Notes under the pieces: model-generated
Told to the model about the DNA's origin: nothing
The model's input: only the letters and a program-made list of their open reading frames with translations
Databases searched by the model: none
Shown here: piece by piece, positions 33,800-46,429 of the stretch
Layout: each line of letters opens with the position of its first letter
How positions within the stretch are numbered: the stretch's first letter is position 1
NCBI GenBank assembly: GCA_047495785.1
Contig: JBLDXI010000042.1
Coordinates: 2,232,001 to 2,296,000, forward strand
Length of the DNA stretch: 64,000 bases
Direction: 5' to 3'
Origin: Lepidodermella squamata
Taxonomy: Eukaryota > Gastrotricha
Made by a program: the position numbers and the translations under genes

Positions 33800-35488
33800 T
33801 CAGCACTCAGTCTTGATTATAGCAGCAGGCTCTTCCTCTTGTTCAGTTTTGACTGGCTCACATGCGGCGGGGGTATCATTTGACTCGACATCGATGTGAC
33901 CGTCAAAGGGCGAGTCGCCGTGTTTGTCTGAGGGTGATGTTTGAGGCGGCGTGAGGGGGCAATTTTTCACCGCATCCGCCGTCAGCACATCAGGCAGGGC
34001 GCCTAGTTCGGTTTCATCGTTGAGCGAAGAGGTTGACGTGGCTGTTTGGACCGGAGCGCCGTCTTCCGACCCGACAACCGGCTCATCTAAAAGAGGCGAG
34101 TTGAGTTGACCAGCCGCTGACGGTGACGACGCGCTGCCGTTGTGAGGCGCGTCAATGTCACCCAATTCACCGGGTTCACCGCAGTTTTCACCCATCGCCG
34201 AGGCGTTGACGTTTTTGAACTGGTAAACCAGCCGCATGCCGCCGACCTTGGCGAGAATGCCGCGAGCGTAGTAGTAACGAAGCGCCCGGCCCATCGTCTC
34301 GTAATTCATCGCCGGCTTGTTTTTGTGCTCACCCCACAGCCGCGATACGGCCTTGGAATCGACAAGTTTGAACATGCCACGCTCGCGGTCGACCCATTGA
34401 ATGTAACGGGGTGACGTTGCCGGGTTTTCGAGCAGTTGCATGAGAAATTCCCATAGGTACAAGCACTGGCCGGTACGACGGCGCATCCAAAATTTGCTGC
34501 TGCTGCCATTCGAAGAATTGGCATCGGGTGATGTCGATTGAAATTCGTCGAGCTCGTGAGATGACGCACGATCGCTCGGCAGTGAGACCGTTTTCTTGAC
34601 GTCAAGGTCGATGGCTGAGTCATAGGGTGAATAGATCTCGCCTAATAAAAAAAATTGAGCTTAATTTTAAATTTCGAATTTCGAAAATTGAATAAAGAAG
34701 CAAATTTGATTTGTTTGCTAATTTTTTGCCAATGCGGCTTAAACCTCCAAAAAACTAGGTCACGCGAAATTCACAAATTCAGTTTTTGGGACATTCTGCT
34801 CTAAAAATGAAAATTAATCCCGAAATTCATTTTTTATTTCAAACGAACCATTTGATCTTTTCCGGGATAGCGGAAGAGGACGCGGAGCTGGGACACCCCC
34901 TGAACCGGGTGATGTTGATGAGGGGCGAAGAAGGTGTGCGAAGGAGTTGGCCGGCGTCGTCTGGAGGTGATGAGCCGTCAACGGAAGGGGCGACGAGCTG
35001 TTCGAGGCCTGCATCGGTGACGCGGCTGTCGACGAGCCGTTGAACATCAACTGCTCGGCGGATGAACTGCCGTCCGGCTTCAAAGCACTCATGCATTGTT
35101 GGAGCAGCAACTGCTGTTGCAACAACTGGTGAATCAGCATCAGAGCCGCTACGCCGTTATTGCCACCGTTGTTATCCGCCGTCGAGCCAGCAACGCCGTT
35201 AGGAAGCAAACTCAGTAATGACATAGGAAGTTGGGGTTGTGACGATTGTTGTTGCTGAGCGGCCATGAACGAGGCCAAAATTTGCGGGTTTAACATCGAA
35301 GCCAAGCTACCGGGTTCGGTTTTCGGTAATTTTACCGGCGGAGGTTGCAGTAGTAAATTCTGAGGGCCAGAAGCCGGTTGTGGCGACAGATCCATGCCGT
35401 TACTAACCGAAGGTTTCCGGCCAGCCGGTTTATTACTGCCCATTAACATTAGGCAGTCTTGCTTTTTATTGCTTAAATCAAGCGCCAT
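33800..35488 (-). CDS. E74/ELF-like: ETS-domain transcription factor, E74/ELF type
   Basis: Two exons, 34849-35488 and 33800-34641, joined in phase 1 (AAT G|GC), giving 493 aa. The N-terminal half is Gln/Leu-rich ([26 protein letters not shown]) and looks like an activation or interaction region. The ETS domain occupies about residues 268-352: [20 protein letters not shown], then [20 protein letters not shown], then [20 protein letters not shown]. The two Arg of RALRYYY that contact GGA DNA are intact. The sequence is closest to the E74/ELF1-2-4 subfamily. The C-terminus is acidic and ends with two SUMO-type sites, VKTEQEEE and IKTE. A strong acceptor (TTTTCTAG) abuts the first ATG, so 5' exons lie upstream. 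It is a nuclear DNA-binding regulator; E74 in insects responds to ecdysone, which cannot be inferred here. Confidence 0.92.
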
Positions 35489-38400
35489 CTAGAAAATTCA
35501 GAAACAAATATCGGTGTAAATTACAGGATAAAAGAAATACAAGCATTATTCACTTCAAGATTTTGTACTCAAGTTTTTTTTTGTTAATTTGTACTAAGAA
35601 TGAGTTTTTTCTTCGGGAAAAATGATCATCGTCACCTTATATTAAGCACGTTGCCTTAATAGTAATATATTGAGATTTAAATTGGAAACGTAAAAAAAAT
35701 TGTTTACTAAGATGTGGTGGGTGCAATTTTTAGAGTCATAAAAAACACTACGCGCGAGAAAAAAGGCCGGGCCCAGGGCGGCTAACGGGAAACAGGCAGG
35801 CGTGGTGAGCGCGTGATTTTATTATTATTTAAAAGCACCGCCTTAAAAACAAACGTGCGGGTCGCATTATATGTATGTTACATAATAACGTTTTTTGTTT
35901 TAGGGCGGCACCGGGAGCGAGCAGGAGAAGGGCGGTGGCGCGACAAGGTGTTTAATAAGAATTAAAACCGCGTGACAGAATGCTCTGACTTCAGGGAGAC
36001 CACAAAATAACATCGCACTTCTTGTTGTTATTGTGCGATTATATGGGTGAAAAAAATTGCCGACGAATGTATAATAATATAACCTACAGCTTTCTGGCCA
36101 GTACAACGCACCGGCGTCGCAGAACAGATGATGATGAGTAGCAAGAACAAGGTAGGTATAAATTTGCGTCAAGTGTGTGACTGCCAAGACGGACGGCGTT
36201 GGTGTAGAGGTAGAGGAGGAGAGAGAAAAAAACGTGTTTCACTCACAAACATAATACTACTATTATTACTGTTATTTTTCAAAACAGCTCGTTAATACTA
36301 TGGAAATTTCTTCGACACAAAAGCCCAGGTACATTTTGCGTTATATAAGAAAAAAATAATCCAAAATAAAAAATGAGACGGTAAACATTTCTGTTATAAG
36401 ACGTGAAATGGAGGGAGAAAGAAAGGCTCAATATTATGGCTTCCTTATGCTAATATTATCGCGTTATTTAATGTACGGGTAGTAGTAGTTGAGGGCAGGT
36501 TATACAGCGCGACACACGATGAACAGCGCCTCGGTGCGCACAAAAAAACAAACGCGCTTGCTTGCGCGACATTTACTTTTTTACATTTGCACCGCGCGGA
36601 CGTGCATTTTTCATTTTTGACACACACAGAGCGAGTACGTAATAAAAAAGTAACAAGGATGATATTATATGTGTTTCCCGCTTTCTTCCCGCGCGCCTGG
36701 AAGAAGGTGAGAGATGACGAAAAAACAAACACTCCACTTATAATAATGGTGACGCATAGCTGTGTTATGATGCTTGCTTGTCATGCGGAAAAGGCACGAT
36801 GTATAGCGTATCATCATCAACAAGGGCTAACAGTTTTTTGTCAAAGAGGCTTGGCAGCCGTGCATGCTGGTCGTTTTTTCCGCCCTTTGACGATAAAAAG
36901 ACGCTGACTACCTACGCGAGCACGGCGCACAAAGGTAATAACAATAAAAGACATATAAATTATAAATATATTTCCCGCTTTTTTATAACCTTGTCTTATA
37001 GCAGCATGAGACAGCTATAAATCATGGCTGGAAGAAAATGAAATAATGCCGAAATACCATGCCAGAATTTAAGCTACAAATGAGAGTCGAATAATGAAAG
37101 CTGGCCGACTGACTGAAGGCACGCTTTTGCAAAGTTTGTTTAATCGAGCTTTGCCCTACTGCAAACTAGATTTTGTTTTAGCGCGTCGGTTGTCGTGGAA
37201 GCGGTAGTTAGACTCGCTCGCTATTATTATTATTATTATTATCATTGGTAGGTGTACAGCAAAGGTAGACTATGTATCTTGAGTGTAACTTTTAAGGCGG
37301 CGGTGTGGTCAATAGATGCGCGGTGATGACGCCGGCCCCCGAGACTTAAACGGTGTCCCGTTTCTTGTCTCTTTTTATATACTTACTCACCTATAATAGT
37401 AACGATGGCCGCTAGCGCTGTTTTATTTGGTGTGTGCGGACGCGACTGCTGAGGCGCTCTATATTACAAGGTGGACGCGCGATAACAAAACAGACAATTA
37501 GACCCGTCATTATATGCACTGGAAGAAAGTTGGCGTTAAATTTAGCCACCGCCGCAGATGCGAAATTGTTATCGTTTTCAGAGGGAGTTTTGCAGTATAT
37601 TCTATACGGAGTAATAATAGCGCGAGATAATAATAATAATAATTAAAATCCGACCGAGCGACGCTGTGCCGAGATAACAGCGCCCAAAGCGCCTCATCTA
37701 TTCTGGTGGAAGTAGCCTAATGTCAACTGTCTTGCCTCGGTACGCGGATTTCAGGTCACCGTTTCGAATAATTTGCCGTGCCAACAGACGCGACTCTATA
37801 AATTCAGCGCAGTTGCAAGAAAACTAGTCGCTAAAAAGGTAAATAAAACACAGGCGTTGCGGGTTATAACCCAGCAAGTGGCTTTGCTAAATATAATTTA
37901 CAAAATATTTTCAAAGCCAGCATGGCCAGTTGGCAAAGAAAAGAAGCGCGCTCTCACAGGTGCAATTACCGAGTCAGCGCTTGATGCGCCTAACAAATGT
38001 GAGAAAAGTGAAGTGATGCGCAAAGTGAACGAAGAAGAAAAAAATAACAAGAAGAAGGAATCTGTATTTAGCGCGATCACCGCCTTAAGTAGTTTCTGTA
38101 TAGGCCGAGTCTGAAGTGAGTGTGACGATGAGGACGTTTTGAGAGCGTTTTTCTGGTGGACCGCACACCTTATTGGCTATTTTGTTGATTGTTGATGGCG
38201 AGCCCAGAGCCAAACGGAGCAGCTTACGCTTCCGCACTTAACGATAAGAGACCAAGCTGTGCACTACAAAAAAATGCACTTATGATAAAGCAATACTATG
38301 CGTTTCTGCCTACGGACCACTACTCATTAAGACATCAAGGTGATTAATATAGGAAGTTAACTTGTGAGTCCGCCTAACTAGCCCTAAAAATCGTTGGATT

Positions 38401-40826
38401 CCTACAATTTTCGATGAAAATTTGAATATTCCTACTGAATTTCGAAATTTGGGTTTTAGGTAAGCTAATACTCATATTTTCTCAAATTTCAGGAGAGTTA
38501 TATAGACGAAAGATGCCAAGTATAAATTAAGATTTTTTGTCGTGAAAAATGAGGAAATAGCACAAAACGTGTCACATTGTTTGTAGCCCACATAACTTAC
38601 GATATATTATTATATAAAGACAACACGAGTTCAAAAAAATTTGCCTAGCTATTAAAGCTGGAAGAAATAATGGCGTCATTTCTTCTTCAACTATTCTTCA
38701 TTTCCGAAGGTGGTGTAGGATGTGGATGAATCACGGGAACCCCCATCCTATATCCTATCCAAGTTGAGAACATTTCTATTAGCCTTATCCAAGATCAACA
38801 AGATTCGGCTCTGTTGACATTTGAGGACACAATATTTTTGCAAGAAGTTATGTTGGTGGTGCGGAAAGTCGCGAAATATTTGCGCGAAACGCGTAAATAC
38901 AGCGCGCATTTCCGGGATGAAGCGCGCGTCGAAAATCACGTTTATGCCAAACATCATGTTGAAGCAATGATTTGATTTGGTCGTCGACTATATAGACGTC
39001 AGTATAATTGTCTCTCGGTAAAAGAATTGTTTGTTTATTGTTTCGCGACGTCGTAAAATTGTCACAAGTCGTGCCTGAGTGAATGAGATGAGTCGTGATT
39101 ACAATAGGCTTTGGAATAACAACAACAGTGTATAGAAGCTTTGTTGGAACATGGATATATATTTTCGGAGTAAGAAATGAAATTGCAGGGGGAGGGGATA
39201 GTAGCCCGCCGTCGTTTCACCTCACATCGCCAATTGAAGCGCCCAAAACTATAAACATGAAATGTCACTTTAGAAGGGCCTGTATTCTAAACAGCCAGCA
39301 GCGTCTCGTCATCCGTGTTGTTGTCATTATTATTATTATCATTGGCTGAGTTATTATCTGTTTAGATTTCGAGAAAGGAACGAACGAGACCCCATGAAAA
39401 GATGCGGCGGCGTCGAGGGGAAAAGGAAGCTATCAGGGCCCCCGCATTTTATCGCTCTTTTTCTTCTTTATACGCATGTAGCCGTTCAAAGAATAATAAT
39501 AATAATATTACGCTGGCCCGGTAGAGCAGGGAGAAGACGCCACACGGCGCCTTTGAATAAAACGCCCAGCCAATAACTGTCGCGCACCCGTGCACCCGAA
39601 AACGCGCATTATTCAAAAGTTGGATGTGTCTCATCCTAATACTTTCTCACATGGCCGCCCTCGAGCGGCGATGCGAACGCTTCATATTATCGCAGCTTTT
39701 GATGAATAGCGCCAAGCGGTTGTAATAATAATAATGATAATAAAACTACATGGTCAAAGAAGGTGCATCGACGTCCTCAGCCTATTTCGGCCCGGAATAA
39801 ATAGGGGGCGCGGGCAAGTTTTATGGGCGGAATTTCTGGCGTCGCCTCTCGACAACAATGCCATAAAAGCGTAAAGAAGGTGAAAAGACAGTAGCTAAAT
39901 TAAATCGCAATAATAAAAGCGGGCGCTCCATGTTGTTACCGACTGCTTTTATTACAGGCCGTCCTTATTGTATCGTGAGAGAAATCAGCGGCGTTCTTTC
40001 GTCGACGCGCCTCTTAGCATCTTTTTCAAGGGTGACTTGGCTTGGCTACAGCGCCGGCGCGCAATAAGGCCGTTTCTCATCACCTGGCTTTCGCGGCGCG
40101 GTGCGCACGCATGCTCGATCGGCGGAAAAGTCCTGCGCGTCTCGCCTCATTTGCGCGCCTTTCCGCACACGCGCACTCCCCGTTCCGATGTAAATTGAAC
40201 CTGATATCGCGCGAGAGGCGATAATCGACTGCGACCACCACTTGATATTTAAATGACCCAATAATTACACAACGCCAATTTTTCAGTCATTAATATAATT
40301 TTATTATATAATTCTCGTAATATAACAATAATCGGTATATAACAAGTCCAGGTGCATCCAGAATAGCTTGTTCCACATCCGTGATAATTGATGAAGGTTC
40401 AGAATCAAACACCGAGCGTGCGAAGAACAGCAGCCTCAGTACACATTATATATAGAATATTACTCTTTACCGAGATATAATATAAACATTAAGTATTATT
40501 TTTCGCTTTTTGTGCGGTTTTTTCTTTTTATAGTACAAAACGTACGCGCGATCTACAACTTTTTGGAAAACAGATCGGAAATATCAAAAAGGAGCAAAGG
40601 TTTTTTTTATTAAAAGCTGATTTTATTGTAATAATACGGACTCGTCACCGTTGAACAAAGAAAATAATGAGTTTCACTATCATATTTTCATGAGACTTTT
40701 GATCACTGATTTCTGGTGTTTAATACAACGCAAATAAGAAGGTTTCATCGAATATACCAGAGAATTCAATCTCATATAACTAGAAGTTATGACTACGGAT
40801 ATACGGGTTTTTTGTCACTCGTTTTT
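35489..40826. other. 5.3-kb non-coding stretch upstream of the ETS gene, microsatellite-rich
   Basis: No credible coding frame. It contains several TAA/ATT trinucleotide tracts (about 37217-37244, 37629-37645, 39318-39341, 39492-39510 and 39723-39741) and CpG-rich blocks. Since the ETS ATG exon begins at an acceptor, at least one untranslated or short coding exon of that gene should be here, probably with its promoter and enhancers. The right end includes the CPT1 3' flank (minus-strand AATAAA at 40622-40627). Confidence 0.5.
37217..37244. repeat. ATT microsatellite
   Basis: A nearly pure run of ATT units just upstream of a GGTAGGTG sequence. It is one of five similar tracts in this stretch. 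Confidence 0.8.
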
Positions 40827-43684
40827 TCATTTGTTTTGTTGCTGAAATAAAGCTCGCATGTCAGATAAAGCTGCAGAGATTCGTTTGATCATGCGGTTTG
40901 AGTCGGTTTTGTGATCTTGCGCGCCCTGCTTCTGCTTCGACGAAACGTGGAAAAACAGCCGATTTTCACCGGCGAAAATGTACGAAACACCGTAGCCGTC
41001 ATCCGAAACCGGTCCAAAACCACCACCCACGCTCAGCTTATCGTGCAAGTACGTCAAATCAGGATACAGAATCGAGTCAGTGACTTGTTGCAATGGAGTT
41101 TGAGATGTCGAGAGTGTCCACGGCAGCGATAGGACTTCGGTTAGGAAGGGCATGTCTTCTCCGAGACCACGGCCGCAGACGTAGAGGGCGAACAAGTGAC
41201 GGTCACAGCCTTTTCCATTCATTGCATCGCGAGACAGGCGTTGATGGACCTCACACGCAGCGCTCATCTAAAAATTTGGAAAATGAAAATTCAACGTTTT
41301 TCTTCTAATTTAGCTCGTGGGACATTTTATATATTGCATTAGGATTTATGCGCTTCTATCGATTTTTTCGATTCAATAAGGACTTAGAATAATTCGCGCT
41401 GATAAGAACTTCCCACTTATCTCGTCTGAAAATCTTATCCCCGGACCTCTCAAGTCTCGTTTTCAAGGGTAAAAAAAAAGAAACATCGCGTAAAATTGAT
41501 TGGCACAATAACGTAATCTATAATTAATCGGACGAGCGTCATCTCTTGCATAATAAATAAGTACCACTGTAGCACAAAAAATCTCAAAGCCAAGAAAATA
41601 ACTTACCAATTTGCGCTTTTCTTCAATCGAAATATTTGAGTCGTCCATAGCAGTCAGAAAAGCATGGGCTTCTTGAGTAAGCGATCGGATAGTCTCAGTT
41701 CGACCATGCAGGTACAGCCGAGTCATTGAAGATTCGTACGTCAGGGCGAGACGGCCTTGATCGCGCAAAAACGCCAATTGCAGGGCCATTTGAACGAAAG
41801 AGTCCGGTGAAACCTTGCAGGCTTTCATCGCCCCTTTGCCGAACGCAGTGTGGTCAAGAAAGGCAAGGTGAACCTCGCTATTATTACGGCACGCGTATTC
41901 ATACGCGAATCGAATAGTCGATCGCAGAGAGCCAAGCGGTGAGCTATTCTCGGTGGATGATAGGGAGGACGAGGAATCGCCACCTCGGGACAACACCGGC
42001 TTAGTATCGTTACTTTCAACTGGGCCAAGATCGAAATGAAGACGTTCAGGTTGGGGCGGGCGAGCTTTCGCGGCGGCGCGGGTCAGATCGAAAACTGAGC
42101 CAGTCTGCTCATCGTACAACTTGTCCGAGATTTCCGAGCCGAGGAAAACTTCGTTAACATGGCCAACAACAGGGGCGTCAGACGGGGTGTGCTCGAAGTT
42201 CATACCAACATGGCCGTCGGCGAAAACGATTACTTCGATGGTTTTGTCGAACCAAAGAGTCCGGCCGTCACCGTGCAACACAAATTCACCGCGGCTTACG
42301 ACGTCAGAATACGAACGATGTTCGAGGACAATGGCGAAAATTGCGGATTCGATGCAAGATAACGCGTAACGATTAGCCTCGGATGAAGCCATTAGTTGAC
42401 GACGAGCCGCAGCCCAACGAGGTCGGTCAAGAGCGGTTAAAGCTGGTACCATGGCATCTTCAGATTCAGGGTCAATGGGATGGCTGTCGACCTCGCGGAC
42501 AATTGCGTCAAAAGTTTGCTCAAGCGCTTTCGCCTTGTAAGGATTGCCGTCGGCGTCAGCAACATCGACCCGGAACCAGCAGTGCTTGTAGCTAACAACA
42601 ATGTGGCGCGATTCTTTATATTGAACCATTTCGTCGAATTCATCGCCAGGAATTCGCACGGACGAGAAGATCTTTTCATATTGATTCATGCAAAGTGGCA
42701 CAGAATTGTGAATCAACATTGGCTCGAGGGTTTCATGCTCGATTCTACCCTTGAAGTCCATATAGCCAGCGGTTAATGCAGCAGCCCGAGCGGTGGGTTT
42801 GCAAGTCGGAACCCAGCTTTGAGCCGCGACCAAATAGAAATTTGAGTTATTTGGCAGTGGAGACCTCGATCGGCAGTAAACGTATTTCTCCCACCAATCA
42901 GAAACGTAATTCGGTGCCCACCAAGACTTCAGAATCAAGAGACGCTGGAAGCGTTTACCAGGTCCATTGACAAATTTTTCAGCTTCTTTCTTAATACGGG
43001 CAAGGTCATCAGGACGGTCATGATACAAAGGTTCAAGAGAGCGCAACAACCTGTTGATCGTTTCTTGCAAAGGTGGCACTGGCATGCGAGGCAAACTCAG
43101 TTGGCATGAATAGAGCGTTGGCTGAGCAAGACCGCTGATAATTTTCACTGCAGCACACCATGAAAACGTTTTCCAGTTTGATCTCGAATTTGGCGTGGTG
43201 TACATCCAGCCGCGATATGCCAGCAAACATCGAAGCAGCATTCGACGGGTATACAGAAGAACCACGAAGAAGAGAAAACTGGCCAAAATGGCCAGGAAAA
43301 ACGCGCGCAGGTAGAAAGGTAGACGGTCATCAATTGCGAAAAATTTTCCCACCCTCCACAGAAATTCGGTAAACGGGCGACTGAACGAAGGATCAACGAT
43401 CAAATACGTGAATATGCTGACAAAGGCAACTTTCAAGTTGTACAGTGTAGTAGGCCACAAGCCATTTTTCAGTTGGTTCCTGTGAGTAAATAACTGAATT
43501 ACTCATTAAGAAGAATACTATACCAGAAGACAAACCTCAGACGATAAGACTTTTTGACGAATGTATTCTTCCACTGGATGAAGAAAGCCTTGCTGACTTC
43601 CTTGTCCGATGGATGCTGGCTTTTGGTCGAAAATTCACGCGTATCGACATTTGCTAATTTGACGGCAACACGGGCTTCCGCCAT
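40827..43684 (-). CDS. CPT1: Carnitine O-palmitoyltransferase 1, mitochondrial outer membrane
   Basis: Moves long-chain acyl groups from CoA to carnitine, the entry step of mitochondrial fatty-acid oxidation. Three exons, 43536-43684, 41607-43479 and 40827-41267, have closing phases and give 820 aa, slightly longer than vertebrate CPT1 (about 773). The start MAEARVAV matches the CPT1 regulatory N-terminus. Two membrane segments follow ([18 protein letters not shown] and [17 protein letters not shown]). The catalytic His is at about residue 480 ([14 protein letters not shown]). FGKG, YEASMTR-like YESSMTR, RTETIRS and the carnitine-binding LSTSQTP are present, as is GGFGPVADDGYG-like [12 protein letters not shown]. 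Oddities: the N-terminal Glu3 is kept but the usual His5 is Arg, and a Ser-rich insert of about 30 residues ([18 protein letters not shown]) sits at about 540-572. Identity is certain. Confidence 0.97.
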
Positions 43685-46429
43685 TCACGATGCGAAATTT
43701 CTAAATACAAAAAGGAAAAGCCAACAATGACGTGAAGTTTGAACTTGCAGAGGTAAACTGTTAAGGAGCGATAGCTGTCTCGTCGCAATGTAAGGTGTGG
43801 CATACTAATACCCTAGTATACCAGATCTTCTTAATTTATATCTTCTCACTACTACTAAATTCGTGCTCACAGAGAAAACTTTGCAGCCATTAGAATGAAT
43901 AAAACGCCATGAATACGGAGGAACCTGAAGAATAAAGATCAAAACTGCCCCCATTCTCCACGCTCGCTAGAAGAGGCTAGTTCCGCGTTTCATTAGAACC
44001 TCATATTACACCTCAATCGCAAACGCCTTTGGGGATTGTCACTAAATAACTGATGGCTCGGAATTCACAGTCAAAATCGCAATCGCATCGGAGAGGCCAA
44101 TGCATTTAAATCAGCCAAATCGTAGAAAAGAAGCAGTGAATTTGGGAAATGAAATATAGAAAACTCCGCAGCAATAGAAAGTATATAAACGCACACCCCC
44201 TACCATGCCGAATGCGATTAGACTTTGAACTTGTGACATACACAAGCTTTGCTCGCCATAGGGCAACGGGCATTGCGCATTGCCAAGTGAACTTTGGACC
44301 CGAGCAACCGCAAAAGCTGAACCCGAAAGGGCGTGGACTTTGGACCAAGGAGAAATTTAGCGGCATTTCAAGAAATATTTTGTATTTAAAAATGTATAAT
44401 AAACTAATAAATTTGAAACTATTATATTTAAAAAAATATTATCTGCCTTTATTATGCGCCGCAGGTTTTCTCGTCCGTGAACCTCCAACTGGTTCGACGT
44501 TGGTGACCAACGTTTGCTCGTTTCATTTTGCTATTGATCGGCGTTTCGGCAATGCGCTGCAATCATTCGATATTCACGACGGACTCCCATCTCTAGTCAT
44601 CGATACAGTGGTGTTTCGAATCAATCAGCAGAGAAGAATCGGGAATTCATTCATCAGTTCACAACCTCTGGAAGATCACGCGCGTTTCATCGGTCACTCG
44701 CAAGCACTACATTATCATGATAATTACTGCGGCATGTTTGATTAGATCTAGAAGTTAGAAAGGATCGTAATAAAGTGGATTTTGGACCGGCATCTACACA
44801 GCCGAACAAAAAGGGGTGACATAAATTTCACGTTATTAACAGCCGAACAACGCCGTAAACTTTTTATTCGGCATTGTTCAGCTGTTAAAAACATATTGTT
44901 CGGCATTTTTCGGCTGTTAAACACGTGGAATCGATTTCACCCCTTTGTTCGGCTGTGTGGATCCCGGTCTCGGTAGTTTCCAAACTTCAAGTGGGATAGA
45001 ACTCGAGAAGTGATCGAAACATGCATCGAGCTTCATTGTCATTCGTTCTCATTCGCTTATCAAAGCAGGACGAAAAGGCTGTTATGAGCTGGTTTATCCA
45101 CGAGTGCAGAATCATCAAAGCTTCCCGAAAATTTGGCGGGTTTGGCGGCCCGTGGAGCATTATCTGATTTTTGTGCATATTTGTTGGCCAATAGTAGAAA
45201 GTCATATTTCTACAAGAAATCACCCATTTGCGACCGAAGCGCCATGCTTCAGCGAGGAATTTTCAATTTTCGTCCTGAAAATGAATGCTTCGAAATTCCT
45301 CGCTGCCGGGATCTGAAGATTCTGGATACTTGGACGTAATAGTAGGTACGCGTTGATTTACAACTAAATAAGGAAGTGAGCATTTTTTGTTGTCCACCCC
45401 ATTTTTTCTCGAAATTGTCGTAGGCATTGCACATCTGGACTTGGTTTGTAGTGCTGATAAGAACTATGAAATCAATTTACAGAAAAACTTCGGCCGCGAA
45501 ATAATCGTCTTACTAAACTTCAATTTTTCAGGTTCAAGGGTTTAAATACTTTGTCCCTAAAAATGACTGAATATTGGCGCGAAAGTATTGAAGACGATTT
45601 TTTGAACTAGTTCAAAAACTCGAGTCACGAGTCACACGCCGTCATGTTTCTTTCAAAATCTGAAAATTTTTATTGCGTGCTGTCTGGTTAAAGTTCATTC
45701 TATAATTATACTGGATATTATTTCTTGAACACCCTGTATTTATAGAATCGTTAGACCAGTCGCAAATATTGCTCAAGACGTGCCACTCATTTCGGGATTG
45801 TTTTCAAATCAGGCTTATCCCGAACGTTCTAAACAATGCATTAGATTGAATGATCGCTCAATGTGTTATAGGCTGAAATTCGCTCTTGGCCTATGACGCT
45901 GCATGGGCAGGCTTCCGATGTTTTGCCACTGGACCACGCTCAGTAGCGGCCACTAATTAATATCAGCTGGCAAATGATAATTCTCGCATTTCTTGAGGTA
46001 AATTGTCAGAAATTTGGCTCGCTTCTCGCTTCGCTTGCATTCTGATTTACCTGCTTCTTCTGTTATCTCATTTTTGTGCATATTTGAGCAAATCCGACAT
46101 TACTCATTTAGATCAAAGTAAAAGGCTATAAGCATTGGCGTCCATTCTCTGATTGAATGAATTTCGCGAATTGTAATGCCCCTCTTCAAAAGGAAAAACG
46201 AAGACGAAAAACTGAAAAAGCTTCCGTAAACTTTGTTGACAATTTCTTCCAGTACCGGACACTTTTGGATCACAAAAATTGGAGGACAGTACACGGCGAA
46301 AATTTGAACGCTACAATTATTTCTGTCGTTCTTGAGCTCTTTATTTCTTTGGCGTCTTACAAAATTGAGTGCAAAATGATTTAAATAACCGTGTAAAAAG
46401 CAGAATTAATAAAATCAACAAATGACATG
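43685..46429. other. Intergenic between CPT1 and tectonic
   Basis: The left end should hold the CPT1 promoter. A 198-codon plus-strand frame (44149-44745) is longer than expected by chance, but it shows no domain and overlaps no splice or promoter signals I can defend. A family 3 MITE is at 44785-44969. The rest is AT-rich. Confidence 0.45.
44785..44969. mobile_element. MITE-like element, family 3
   Basis: A 185-bp unit with terminal inverted repeats of about 34 bp. The left arm has GACCGGCATCTACACAGCC then GAACAAAAAGGGGTGA. The right arm is the reverse complement of GACCGGGATCCACACAGCC then GAACAAAGGGGTGA. The motif CAGCCGAACA recurs inside in both orientations (ACAGCCGAACAACG, TTTCGGCTGTTAA), so the interior also folds. 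No coding capacity. Confidence 0.8.

Noticed and set aside
41463-41606. Extension of the CPT1 exon to a stop at 41463
   Set aside because: This stretch is intron 2: a GTAAGT donor follows KRKL, and splicing to 41267 restores the conserved CPT1 sequence in phase.
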